DNA of 64,000 bases from Asparagopsis taxiformis (GCA_030407315.1 JALQPE010000192.1:62001-126000), one strand, 5' to 3'; shown: positions 34,460-44,389, numbered from the stretch's first letter. Notes: generated from the letters alone by a model not told the origin. Program-made: numbers and translations.

Positions 34460-36170
34460 ATTATATTTCTCCGCCACTAAATTCAACCATTAAGAAACCT
34501 TTCCTGGCTTTCATTCGATCCAATGAACTGTTTCACCACAATGATTTGTCCTATGCTCATTACTTTATGCACAATGATTGCTATTTCATCCGGGCTCGAC
34601 CTACTCAATATCGTTTTGCTATCTTGTATCGCATTCCCTAAACACCATCCTGGCCAAGACGTATCCACTTCCGTTTGTTACGCAGTGATGCTCTAAGCAC
34701 TAATACTGAATCTGATTTTCTCATGCACGTAGTTCCTACTCGTATACTCTACCATATTCTCGGCCCTATTCACAAGGTGAAAACACGATGTCTCGTTGAA
34801 TCGTACTCGGTGTGATATCTTAAATTAGGATACATTTTTATATTGCAATGCAGACTCACTGCTCGCTTGAAACATGAAAATTATAAAAATTCTTCGACAC
34901 TGCTGTTTCCTAACCGCCACCATCCACGTGGCCCGCTTTGACTGCCTGCCAAGTGTACTCGGAGCATACAATGACGTTATCGATATATACCATCCACATC
35001 ATCACTGGAAGCGCGGACTCCTCGTCCAGGAAAGTGCGCCATTTTTCTTACTCTTCACCTCCGCCTGTCCTGTAGGCCCCATATGCTAGTGTTTTTCCTA
35101 TATTTCTGTAGTGATGACGTCATTCTAGACAATAAAAGGCGGTAGAAGATACGATAATGTGCGCCTCCTCTGCCAGATCATGTGCTTCCAAGCGTAATTC
35201 GCAGCCTAGGTATCGTTTTTCTGGGCCTCCCATCGCACCGCTCCGTTTCAAACTCATCCCTCTATTGTTCTCCTACACGTCATTTCCGCCCGTAGAGTAC
35301 TACTTAAACGAAAGATTCTGGAAATCCCTGTTTCCATCTTCATATCCGTCGGAAACAAAGCAACAACCCTGGCCGTGGAAGCCGTATAGATCATCTAAAC
35401 TGCTTCCAAAGCGTAAGTTTTAGATCATCAATACGGCTTCCAAGGCCAAAGTTGTTGCTTTGTCTCCGACGGATATGAACCATGATGGTACGTTTCCACA
35501 ACTCACGCCACTAACCCAGTTTTCTATTCGTTTTCTCTTTCTCAGGTTTCCAGTCGGTGAGTGTTCCACTTCTACTTTCATTTATCTTTCTCTCTTACCA
35601 CTTCTCCACTAATTTTCTTTTCTGCCTGTGAGTACATATCTCAATTTGGGATGCAATGGTATTTGTTAAGGTACGTTAGTCTCCTAATCACCATCAATTT
35701 CCCTCTCCAATTCAACGTCACTAACTTGTTTCCTTTCTATACATCATTTTTTCTTCTTCTCTTCATTTCCTAGCTTATTCATGCAGCTCAATCAGTTGAT
35801 AGATTTCTAGACTTTTCTAGTAGTTTTAGTTTTACTCGTCGGAATAGTGTTAGTTGTAGTAGCATTTTTAACATAGGGATTGTTTATTCTCAATGTAGCC
35901 TGCGCAAATAAACAAATCCAGAGTGAAGCTTCCCATATCGCACCCTCTTAGATTGCTACCTATCCTACCGCGTATACCTCTCGCTAGCTCATAGTCACTA
36001 CGAAATAAAAATTCCTAGCCGTACTATTCTGTCCATTCCCATATGAATACCGTCCATGCCCCATCCTCATAGCGCTAGAACTGCCTTCCTCTACCCCAGA
36101 AAGATGCCCACGACAGCGTGACGCTCCATCTCATCCACCACTCCCAGACACCGAATTTTACTATATCAGG
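34460..36170. other. AT-rich part of transposon 1 with a large fold-back
   Basis: I see no gene. ORFs are short, hydrophobic and T-rich by composition. The stretch contains the inverted repeat at 35341-35477. Confidence 0.5.
35341..35477. repeat. Imperfect inverted repeat with arms of about 60 bp
   Basis: The left arm starts CATATCCGTCGGAAACAAAG. The right arm ends with its reverse complement, apart from small differences. The middle is about 20 bases. It resembles a fold-back element or a microRNA-type hairpin. Confidence 0.8.
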
Positions 36171-36177
36171 ACACTAC

Positions 36178-36525
36178 TTTTACTGTCTCCAGGTGCTGCC
36201 CAGGGCAGCACGAAATACTGTCTCCAGGTGCTGCCCAGGACAGCACAAAGTACTATCTCCAGGTGCTGCCCAGGGCAGCACAAAGTACTGTCTACAGGTG
36301 CTGCCCAGGGCAGCACGAAATACTGTCTACAGGTACTGCCCAGGGCAGCACAAAGTACTGTCTACAGGTACTGCCCAGGGCAGCACAAAGTACTGTCTAC
36401 AGGTACTGCCCAGGACAGTGAAAATCACTGTCTCCAGGTACTGCCCAGGACAGTGAAAATCACTGTCTCCAGGTACTGCCCAGGACAGTGAAAATCACTG
36501 TCTCCAGGTACTGCCCAGGACAGTG
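36178..36525. repeat. Tandem repeat of about 36 bp near the right end of transposon 1
   Basis: About ten units contain CTGTCTCCAGGTGCTGCCC followed by AGGGCAGCACAAAGTA or variants. Each unit includes a small inverted repeat (TGCTGCCCAGGGCAGCA). Later units change to AGGACAGTGAAAATCA, which is the subterminal motif type. Confidence 0.92.
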
Positions 36526-36659
36526 CACCGTGTTGGTTCCATCTATTGTCCCAGGCAGCGTATTTCACTATCCGGCCATGTTGCCTTGGCCAATACAAAA
36601 CACTATCCGCCAACACTGCCCAGTACAGTAAATTACATCATATCCAACTATTGAATAAA

Positions 36660-36883
36660 TCATTAATTTTTACTGTCTCCATTCACTGCCTCAGACAGTA
36701 CTGTGAGACAGTGTTTTTTACTGTCTGCAGACAGTGTTCCGTACTGTCTGCCAGACAGTGCAAATCACTGTCTCCAAGTGTGGCATTAATTTTCATTTGC
36801 CGCATAGTGATTTTTACTGTCTCAGACAGTAAAAATCACTGTCTCGCAGTACTGTCTGAGGCCCCCTTTTCAACACCGTAGTG
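36660..36883. repeat. Right subterminal repeats and terminal inverted repeat of transposon 1
   Basis: Several copies of the CAGACAGT...ACTGTCTG motif precede the terminal CAACACCGTAGTG. Confidence 0.88.
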
Positions 36884-37720
36884 AGCCGTACCCCTTTCGG
36901 TAACTCACCCACAATTGGGAGCGACGCACGCGACCCAAGTCGTTCACCCATGCACCAGGTGCCAACCGACCGCGACCGCACACAATTGCGAAGAAATATA
37001 CGAAGTAGAGAAGCACGCGCTGCCCAGGCAGATGCGGACCAAAGTCGCAACCCTGATAGGGCTCACCCATCGCACAAGCGAACAACTGGCAAGAGTGGGG
37101 CACGCGCTGACACCACAGACTCAGCCCAAAGGCATCCAACTCGCGGAAACGCGAACAAGCGACGCTTAAGCGATGCACGTCCACAGACGCCGACCCCTCC
37201 TCGACGAGAGGCAAACCCTTTAGCGGGAACGAAACCGCGCACTGCGAACCGAACAAGACAAGCACCCACCCGGGTGGCAAACCCCAAACAGGGTCGAAAC
37301 ACTCGCTCAAAGGCGACGGCGAACCCCATAGGGTCATGGGAAACCACTCCCAATGGAGAAGAAGAAAAAGCGCCACCGGGCACCCGACCGAACTCCGAAC
37401 AAGCATCACTCCCTGAAGGGACGAAGGAAACCCCAGAGGGAAGTTGTGATGCCAAATGCACAACCTCGGATGAGGAGTATCCCATCGATGATCTTATAGA
37501 CTACGTCACTGACGACGATGGGGAACAATGGTTCCTTGTGAAGTGGCATGGCTACCGCAAGCCAACATGGACGCAACGAGCGAGTGTTCCCCCCGAATGG
37601 GCATCACGGTACTTCCGTCGTACGCAACACCGTAAGGGTGACAGGCCACCGCGCCGAACACGCACGCGCACACCCAGAAGTGGGAAGAAGTTGCATAACC
37701 CCTCAGGGACGAGAACCTAA
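36884..37720 (+). CDS. Linker and chromodomain of element C
   Basis: This is the second part of the linker after the transposon, then the chromodomain and a basic tail ending at TAA 37718-37720. The linker is rich in Arg, Thr, Pro and Asn and looks disordered. The chromodomain (about 37478-37640) shows YPIDDLIDYV, EQWFLVKWHGY and PTWTQ; the aromatic residues are those expected to cage methyl-lysine. Chromoviruses carry it at the end of integrase to target insertion. A TAG (22242) and the transposon separate it from integrase, but the frame is continuous once the transposon and one AG are disregarded. Confidence 0.88.
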   Translation, partial: SRTPFGNSPTIGSDARDPSRSPMHQVPTDRDRTQLRRNIRSREARAAQADADQSRNPDRAHPSHKRTTGKSGARADTTDSAQRHPTRGNANKRRLSDARPQTPTPPRREANPLAGTKPRTANRTRQAPTRVANPKQGRNTRSKATANPIGSWETTPNGEEEKAPPGTRPNSEQASLPEGTKETPEGSCDAKCTTSDEEYPIDDLIDYVTDDDGEQWFLVKWHGYRKPTWTQRASVPPEWASRYFRRTQHRKGDRPPRRTRTRTPRSGKKLHNPSGTRT

Positions 37721-38279
37721 CAAGGCATCCACCGGGTGGAGCTACCGAGCCTCGGAAGGTCAACCCAGAAAGGGCGCACTTTATCACCGCCAACCGGAGC
37801 CAGTGTGGAAATTGAGATTTTTCGAAAATGAAATTTGGCCAATAGGGGTTCAACAAACAAGTTCACACGTCATCGTGATGATGTATCTTTAATGTACCTC
37901 AGAGGTGCCTCAGGACTACCTGATGAACAAAGGCGCAACGCAAAAGCGTGTTCAAACTACCCTTAGAGGTTTGTGTGGAGGCAATTGCCTGTCCCTAGCG
38001 ACGATAATGGCTCGAAGGCCGAGGCCGCTGAGATGCGGAGGGTGCCGTAGGGGCAAACGCACGCACGTTCGTCGATGGACGAGGATGGCGGGGTGGAACC
38101 CTAGCGTACGTGGGATTGCGACGCAAGCCGCGCTGCGGAACAGCACCGCTACCCCGACGACGGGCAGGCACAGGGCCATGCGAAGGCGCGACCGCAGGTG
38201 CGGGTAACACAACTACAGGGACGGACGCGGAACGCGGAGAAACATCTGGCGACTCAGGCGACCCTAGACGGGCATCCAA
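37721..38279. other. Region between chromodomain and antisense ORF in C
   Basis: Here the sense genes and the antisense ORF converge, leaving about 560 bp. No gene is apparent. Transcription ends or polyadenylation sites for both strands would lie here. Confidence 0.5.
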
Positions 38280-41200
38280 TTACGCAAGCAAAGAAGTACG
38301 AGCGGCAGCAGCACCCTCAGGGGAACGAAGCCGAGTACGCACATTGCGGTCGGGAATACCCTCATCGGGAGACCTAACACGACGACGTGAATAACCAGGC
38401 TGAGCCGCCTCTTCTTCACCCTCCCCGGGAATAACGCGCGAGGCTGAAGCCGCTTGCTCCAGCAGACGCCTGGCGTCACCCAACTCGCCTTCTAGTTCCC
38501 CAATCCGGGTACGCAATTCTGCGGCTTCAAGGCGTGCAGCCTCTATCTCCTTATCTGCCACGCGGCGTCGTTCTCGCTCTTCGCGAAGGCGCTCCCGGGC
38601 GGCATTACGCTGCTCGCGTCCGTGCTTGTAGCGATTAGCCAACGTGACACACGTAAGCGCAAGCGTGTCCAACGCAGAATCCACGAGGAAACGCCCATTG
38701 GCCGAGACGAAAACGGAAGCGACCGTACCATCCCCGATCTCATTGGCCAACCGCCGCACCTCTGGGAGTGACATCAATTCCCGACCGGATAATTCCCCAC
38801 GTAGGATGTTCACAGCGGAAGGCTGACGCGGAGTACCGTCATCACCGGTTACGGATGGCTCAGAGCCTTTGTCGGACGTTAGAAACGCCTCCATGGCAGG
38901 ACCCATCTGGGATGACGGAGCAGCCACAGGCTGAGGGGCTGACGCGGTAGGCGTGGTATCCATGGGGACCGAACCTTCATACAAGTCATCAGAACCACTG
39001 GGTGGTAAGGGAGCAACAGGAGCAAAGCTCCGTCCTGCATAAGGAGAGCGACCGCTCGGGCCTCCCATCTCGGAATTCCACCACGGACGCGGCAGAAACG
39101 CTTCGCCAATAGGCTGATACTTGTACGACTCAGGATCACCGTCAGAATAATGGCCAGGCTCCAAGCCGTAATAACCGTCTTCGGTGAACTCACCATCCCT
39201 ACGATAGGGAGGCAGCTCTGCGGTCGAACCTTCTCGGTGGTTTAAAACGTTGATACGTAACGCCCTTATCGGCAGGTCCACCGTCGTATAGACAACCACC
39301 TTCTCCGGTGCCACTCCTGTGATGTTGGTACTGACCATCTCTTGAGGATAATCATCACCCCCAAGGGCTACCTTAAACAGGCGACGCACTACTGTGCCAG
39401 GTAACTTCCTGCTATGGGGAACCACGTCCGACAGCGGCACCTCCGCGAGACCGTACCAGGTACGACTTACTCTGTTGACGAGTTCCTCAGCCATCACCGG
39501 CACGAAGCCCCGCGTTTCGACGATACGAGCCAACTCGATTCCTATTAGGATATCCCTCTCCAACTCGAGGTACGACCGGAGTCTATTCAACCGCCATGCG
39601 GGCGCTTCGCGAAGAGCGGAATGGTGTAAATACACCAACGACGGAGGGTCGGCGATAGGCAAGCACATCGGCGGAGCCAACTGCCCTTCCCAAATGGGAT
39701 CATCCCATAACGGGTCTAACGCTTCCCTCGATACCCTCATGGGTCTAGTGACCGTCTCAACAGAGCTACCATTACGGTGCGCGAATACGCGATAGTCATT
39801 CGCCGTCACTTGACGCCCCATCATTCGGGAAGTCACCCTAGCGTGAAGTCGCATATGATGCTCATAGTTACCCGTATCGGGACGAGGGGGATACGCGAAC
39901 CAGCGAGACCGAATCATCGGCATGTCCTCTACGGTACCTTGGTACGATTCCTCTTGGAACAAGCGGCGGTTCATACGTTCGACGTAAAGAGCATCCCCGG
40001 GATGAAGGAGAAAAGTCCTGTCGCTACAAAGCGTATGAGGAACACGGAAGTGACGCATCGGGCGACTCGAAGGGAGACGGGCATACGCCGACCAACATTC
40101 ATTTTGCACCTGGTGGCTTTGACCCCGGAGGGAACTCATCAAGAGCATATCGCGACGTAATTCGCTTCGCGGGCGGTCGGTAAAATCCCTACGAGGGAGT
40201 CGCGCGAATGGGTAGTGTTCCCAGGGAGCAGCCAGCTCACGCCTAAACGGCAATGCTTGTGAATCAAACACCATGAGCTCGTCAGCATTAGCTGGATAAA
40301 ATTCCCCCGAGGAACGCCAATTGGCAGTTGGCTTAGGCGCCCGAGGAGGGGTATCATGCGATGGAACCGCCGGCGCTGGCGCGGACGCAACAGCGTAAGG
40401 ATCAACTAGGGCGGTGCCCGACGGCCTCACGCCTGCTGATGTATTAACGGGAACAGGACCAGCCCCACTCCGGGTAACTTTGCCAGAAGAGGCGTACGGG
40501 TCTACAGCCGACTCGACAAGCTGAGCATTAGCTCTTTCGGCCTCTGCCCTTTCGGCTTCTGCCTTTTCGGCTTCCGCACGAGCGGCTTCGCGACGCAACT
40601 CTTCTTCCCTACGCTTACGAGCGTCCGCCAAAATCTGCTGATTGCGGCGACCATAGTCCTCGTAAGGATTCGCAGAAGCGTCACGACCAGAAGAGGTACG
40701 AACCGCAGGAGCGGAGGGACGAGCCAACGACGGCCGGGAGCTTGGCGAAGGCCTAACATTCGACTGCCTCAATGGCTTGGGCGTAGCGCCCCCCTCGGCA
40801 ATAACTTCAACGACCTCTTCGGCAGCAGCCGACATAGCTCCTTTTGGAGACGGCCCGGTGGCCTTAACGGGTTCGCCTTCACGCGATGGCGGATTGGCCG
40901 ATGACGGCTTGGCAGTGGCCACGGGTGTGGACGGCTTCGGGGAAGCAGGGGATTCGGTTGGACCGACGTTGCCACCTTGTGCACTTGCCCTAGCGGGAGG
41001 AACCGACTTCTCGGAGTGCGAAGGAGTCCCGACGACTTTGCCGGAAGGCAAGGCTGTCTCAGCCGAAGCCTTGGCGGCAGTCGAACGAGTTCGCGTTTGC
41101 GATGAAGCCGCGGAGACGATCGGCGCGCTTGTCGCGGGAGTCGAAGAGGACTTGGCCGGCGTTGGCGTGGCCCCGGTGCGGGAAGAGGACGCCTGGTGGC

Positions 41201-41309
41201 GAGTGGTTGGGTGGCGAACGCTTGAACGCGTGGTTGGACGGTTGGGTGAACCCATATTGTCCCCTTCCTCTTCGGAGGATTCGAATTGAATCGGAGCGCG
41301 AGGGGGCAT
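38280..41309 (-). CDS. Complete 1009-codon antisense ORF of element C, unknown function
   Basis: The ORF starts at ATG 41307-41309, about 500 bp inside the 3' LTR, and runs against gag-pol to a stop at 38280. It is uninterrupted, unlike gag and pol of the same element. Residues 1 to about 200 are low complexity (Ser, Pro, Thr, Ala). About 210-270 form a charged helix (EELRREAARAEAEKAEAERA). About 320-800 are a folded-looking core with Trp, Tyr and Pro motifs such as WEHYPFARLPRR, RSRWFAYPPRP and DPLWDDPIW. About 880-960 form a second coiled coil, followed by an Arg/Ser-rich tail. I see no signal peptide, membrane segment or zinc motif. I recognise no family. An env-like, regulatory or RNA-binding role is possible, but none is shown. 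Related ORFs sit at the same place in A, B and D. Confidence 0.8.
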   Translation of the reverse strand: MPPRAPIQFESSEEEGDNMGSPNRPTTRSSVRHPTTRHQASSSRTGATPTPAKSSSTPATSAPIVSAASSQTRTRSTAAKASAETALPSGKVVGTPSHSEKSVPPARASAQGGNVGPTESPASPKPSTPVATAKPSSANPPSREGEPVKATGPSPKGAMSAAAEEVVEVIAEGGATPKPLRQSNVRPSPSSRPSLARPSAPAVRTSSGRDASANPYEDYGRRNQQILADARKRREEELRREAARAEAEKAEAERAEAERANAQLVESAVDPYASSGKVTRSGAGPVPVNTSAGVRPSGTALVDPYAVASAPAPAVPSHDTPPRAPKPTANWRSSGEFYPANADELMVFDSQALPFRRELAAPWEHYPFARLPRRDFTDRPRSELRRDMLLMSSLRGQSHQVQNECWSAYARLPSSRPMRHFRVPHTLCSDRTFLLHPGDALYVERMNRRLFQEESYQGTVEDMPMIRSRWFAYPPRPDTGNYEHHMRLHARVTSRMMGRQVTANDYRVFAHRNGSSVETVTRPMRVSREALDPLWDDPIWEGQLAPPMCLPIADPPSLVYLHHSALREAPAWRLNRLRSYLELERDILIGIELARIVETRGFVPVMAEELVNRVSRTWYGLAEVPLSDVVPHSRKLPGTVVRRLFKVALGGDDYPQEMVSTNITGVAPEKVVVYTTVDLPIRALRINVLNHREGSTAELPPYRRDGEFTEDGYYGLEPGHYSDGDPESYKYQPIGEAFLPRPWWNSEMGGPSGRSPYAGRSFAPVAPLPPSGSDDLYEGSVPMDTTPTASAPQPVAAPSSQMGPAMEAFLTSDKGSEPSVTGDDGTPRQPSAVNILRGELSGRELMSLPEVRRLANEIGDGTVASVFVSANGRFLVDSALDTLALTCVTLANRYKHGREQRNAARERLREERERRRVADKEIEAARLEAAELRTRIGELEGELGDARRLLEQAASASRVIPGEGEEEAAQPGYSRRRVRSPDEGIPDRNVRTRLRSPEGAAAARTSLLA

Positions 41310-41797
41310 CTTAAAAAGCCAGTAGAGGCGAGGAAGGACGTTGCTAAAAACCCTGAAGCGGGATAGACAAAATGGCCTATTGGCTTAAATCTCCAAGAGG
41401 GAGCCGCGGTACGCAACCCTGAATGGGATTCGCAAGGCGATTGGCCGGGAGATGAATTCAAAGCCTCGATTTGGCACCGCTCACGCGATCGCGCGGTAAA
41501 CTATCTTGCAGAGGGAGGCAAAACCCTTTGAGGGATAACGGAAGGGACACGAACTCTCGTACACTGTGGACACCGAAGGGGTGAGTACGCTCTTTCGCGT
41601 GGGATCGATAAGAAACCTGCAACAGGTGTTGATTCCAATGGGAAACGGTCGGTGGACCACCGGAAGAGTCGGATGGACTAAACGAATTTATCGAACACGC
41701 GCCGCGCGCGGGAAATTTTGAATTGCACAATGCAACGGCCACAGCCAAAAATTGTAATTTTTATTTGATCAAATTTTGTCGGGACGACAAATCTCTC
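41310..41797. other. Untranslated region between antisense ORF start and 3' LTR of C
   Basis: This region must hold any promoter of the antisense ORF, unless the LTR supplies it. No TATA box stands out on the minus strand. A short inverted repeat, TGTCGGGACGACA, lies just before the polypurine tract at 41777-41789 and also in B at 57937-57949. Confidence 0.5.
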
Positions 41798-41806
41798 AGG
41801 AGGGGG
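41798..41806 (+). promoter_or_regulatory. 3' polypurine tract of element C
   Basis: AGGAGGGGG, followed by CCA, directly precedes the 3' LTR. It primes plus-strand DNA synthesis in LTR retrotransposons. Confidence 0.88.
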
Positions 41807-41809
41807 CCA

Positions 41810-42495
41810 TGTCGTACCGCCTGGCGGTCCTCGCCGATCGAGGCGTGTCGCTTCCCTATTGGGTACCCACTTAAGGGATGTGCCAATCACAAGGCACCAG
41901 CCAACTGGCGTGTTTCCTATACTTGGGACAAGCTAAGGCTGACAAATAACCCTATCCGGGCCCATCGACCCCGGCCAAGACCCCACAAGGGGCAAATTTC
42001 TAACTTAAGCTAACCAGCTGTACATTACAATGTAAGCCTAACTGGCAATAACCTCGCGGGTAGGCGAGTGCCGTTAACTGGGCTCTGGTTGGTCAATAAC
42101 TGGATATTTATTCCTAACCACTAACCCTAGCTTACAGTAGACTTAGTATAAATACGCCACTGGAATAGCCAGTAGGCACGGTTTCTAGAGTAACGTAAAC
42201 TCAAGTGGAATTACGACCCATTGGAACAGTGTTCGCATACCTATTGTTCAACCCCTTCCCGGGAAAACCTTAGGGTTAGCCAACAGCTCGACGGATTACG
42301 TCACTCGCTGTATCCATACGCCTCTCGCGTGAGCACCCCTTTGTCGCACAACCTCCTCCGGGTAACGACACCTTCTCTCTTACGAGACTACCCGCTGGGT
42401 ACCTATAAGGTTCCTCTGCTCTACCACTTTCTCTACCGAGGCTCGGGACACCTGTCGGGTGGTTTGCCGCTCTAGCGGATTTTCTACCTGCTACA
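41810..42495 (+). repeat. 3' LTR of element C
   Basis: This is the partner of 15531-16216, with TG and CA ends. The CCTCT target duplication follows at 42496-42500. A TATAAATA box is at 42147-42154. Confidence 0.95.
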
Positions 42496-42500
42496 CCTCT

Positions 42501-43652
42501 GCCTAAAACAGAGAAGGGTAACCTTCACCTTTCAGTGATTACCTGTCGCTTCACGAAGCTTACACAGGTTGTACTACTACGCAGTATCACTGCTTACCAT
42601 TTGGCTGTCGCCTTTTGCACCCACTGGGTTTTCAAGTACAGTCCCCCCAGGACGTTGCTCTCAGATAACGGACCTCAGTTTGCTTCCAAAATTTTCCAGG
42701 CTGTTTGCCTGCAACTTGGAACAAAGAACTTGTTCACAACAACCTACCACCCTCAGAGCAACGGTCAGGTGGAACGGTATAACCGTACGTTGTTGAACAT
42801 GTTACGCAACTACGTAAACGAAAACCAGAATGACTGGGACGTGTACGCACTAGCGTTGACGTACGCGTACAATACGCACGTGCATCGCACGACAGGGACG
42901 ACACCCTTTGACCTTATCCTAAGTAGACCACCACCCCTTATTCCCTTCATCATTCGACGAGAACTCAGCAAAAAACGGACGCTTTCTTGAAACAGGACTT
43001 CCTGCAAAGGATTGCTCAAGCAATTGAGAAGGCCGGTCAAAGACTACACGCCACGCAAGTGCGTTATAAACGAGACTTTGACCGGAGAGTCCGGAAGACC
43101 AAACGACTCCTCCAGGAGAGCGACTACGTCTACCTTGACAACCCCGAGGTACGGGAACGAAACAAGTTAACGCCACTGGCGCAAGGACCTTTCAAGGTCG
43201 CGAAAGCCGGTAAGCGAATCGTTCACATCGAACGGGATGGACTTGTCGAACAAGTTAGCCATGACCGCGTGACGTATGCGCCACAACCTGAACAGGAAAC
43301 ACCGCACTCACAGTTAACTGCCGACGGTTCATCCGCACCTGCGGTGGGAACCGACGACCAAACCGCCAACACGGTGCCGAGTAGGGCGGAAGAACACCTA
43401 CGTCGTGATGCATCAAGCCCGCAGCGCGTACCTCTTCCAACCGGACAACCCCCAGGTCACCCTGTAACCAAGCCATTGTCAGCCCGCTCCGCGGTTGAAG
43501 GTGATTCCGTAACTAACACACCGAGTATCGGTCCGAGACGAACCGTCTTTGAGGAGGGGGCCCAGGCCGATATTCATCGTCAGGATAATGCTGCTTCACA
43601 GCAGATGTCCACTCAACCTGACCTCAACGAGGATGACACTCCCAATCCAACG
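42501..43652 (+). CDS. Pol of element B, second part: integrase core and C-terminus
   Basis: The integrase of B resumes after element C. It has the second Asp in LLSDNGPQF and the Glu in NGQVERYNR. A 1-base frame change occurs near 42945 in a run of C (CCACCCC); the frame before it stops at 42990, and the frame starting before 42987 continues through KRLLQESDYVYLDNPEV and the GPF-type module (AQGPFKVAKAGKR). A Pro- and Ser-rich linker follows, to a TAG at 43653-43655. The catalytic residues agree with C. The copy is broken by C, the frame change and the stop. Confidence 0.92.
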
Positions 43653-43655
43653 TAG

Positions 43656-44141
43656 GAACCTGCTTCCCAAGACGCCAACAAGACGTTCTCCCGGCTACGC
43701 CGATCAACCCAGAAGGCACCAACCGGAACAAGTCCGAAGAAGAATACTCACCTTCATCGACAAGCAAGAAGCCGGCAACACGGCATGGAAATATCTCAAG
43801 AAGTCACTTCGGCTGAGCCGCTTACCCCTCCGGATGACACGGCTAACACCGGAAGAAGACGACGCTCGTCGAGTCAAGATGTTCCACCCGAACAGGGAGC
43901 TGTCTCCCAGAATCTGGAACCACCTGAAGAACAGGAATTCGCCATAGACGACTTGATCGACCATGTCGTCGACGACGATAATGAGGAATGGTTCCTCGTA
44001 AAATGGTACGGGTACCGTGACCCCACGTGGACGCAACGGCACAACGTGCCTGACGAACAAATCTCCCGATACTTCCGTAAGCGGGACCGCCAAGCGGGTA
44101 AGAAATCGTCTAAAAGAAGAATGGCTAAGAAGCGCCGATAA
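43656..44141 (+). CDS. Linker and chromodomain of element B
   Basis: The frame is continuous with integrase across the TAG at 43653-43655. A linker leads to a chromodomain (about 43938-44092): FAIDDLIDHVVDDDNEEW, FLVKWYGY and PTWTQ. A Lys/Arg-rich tail ends at TAA 44139-44141. It is nearly the same as in C and would bind methylated histone tails to guide integration. An ATG at 43785 could start it as a separate protein. The stop in B is not at the place homologous to the stop in C, so the two arose separately. Confidence 0.9.
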   Translation, partial: EPASQDANKTFSRLRRSTQKAPTGTSPKKNTHLHRQARSRQHGMEISQEVTSAEPLTPPDDTANTGRRRRSSSQDVPPEQGAVSQNLEPPEEQEFAIDDLIDHVVDDDNEEWFLVKWYGYRDPTWTQRHNVPDEQISRYFRKRDRQAGKKSSKRRMAKKRR

Positions 44142-44370
44142 GTGAGAAGATAGAGTTGCCCCACAACGACGCTGTCGCACGCATACGCGTAAGTAAGAAC
44201 GGCTAGTGATGGCGGCGTCACCGCTGGGGACCACAAAGTAAACCGGGTAAGGTACCATGTCTGCAGGGCAGCAATCTTCACAGATGGTTTTCCCTCTTAC
44301 GCACGTCGCAGCGCTCAAGGACAAGCCGTTTCCGGTCAAATGTTGCATACCCAATAGGGTGGATGGTGAA
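44142..44370 (+). other. 3' untranslated region of B before transposon 2
   Basis: This short stretch follows the chromodomain and ends in the AA that is duplicated by transposon 2. No gene is apparent. Confidence 0.6.
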
Positions 44371-44389
44371 CACTACTGAGTTTGAGATC

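Larger units (their letters stand above)
22430..36883. mobile_element. CACTA-like DNA transposon 1 (14.5 kb)
   Basis: The ends are inverted copies of CACTACGGTGTTG (22430-22442 and 36871-36883). The flanks duplicate AG (22428-22429 and 36884-36885). Just inside both ends are many copies of an inverted motif built on GACAGTAAAWTTACTGTC, as in subterminal repeats of CACTA elements, where transposase binds. I find no convincing transposase ORF. The interior holds broken host-like genes, tandem repeats, palindrome arrays and a second internal copy of the right end (30649-30661), so it may be a composite of several insertions. The inserted AG and restored frame support a single final insertion in C. 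The CACTA assignment rests on ends and subterminal repeats only. Confidence 0.75.
15531..42495 (+). mobile_element. Ty3/Gypsy chromovirus element C, inserted in integrase of B and carrying CACTA-like transposon 1
   Basis: Two 686-bp LTRs and the duplication CCTCT define this element. Without the nested DNA transposon it is about 12.5 kb. It has gag, pol, a linker with chromodomain, and a complete 1009-codon antisense ORF before the 3' polypurine tract. I count three base differences between the LTRs, so it is young. Gag has a TGA, pol a TAG between protease and RT, and another TAG ends integrase. RT, RNase H and integrase domains are otherwise intact. Confidence 0.95.

Noticed and set aside
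36871..36886. 3-bp target duplication for transposon 1
   Set aside because: The flanks are TAG and AGC. Only AG is shared, and only a 2-bp duplication restores the reading frame.
40777..41289. Plus-strand 170-codon frame in the antisense gene of C
   Set aside because: It overlaps the low-complexity head of the 1009-codon ORF and is a shadow of its biased codons. The same holds for other short frames at 38110-38394 and 39394-40160.
38280..41309. Envelope gene that would make C an endogenous retrovirus
   Set aside because: The ORF is antisense and has no signal peptide, membrane segment or cleavage motif that I can see.
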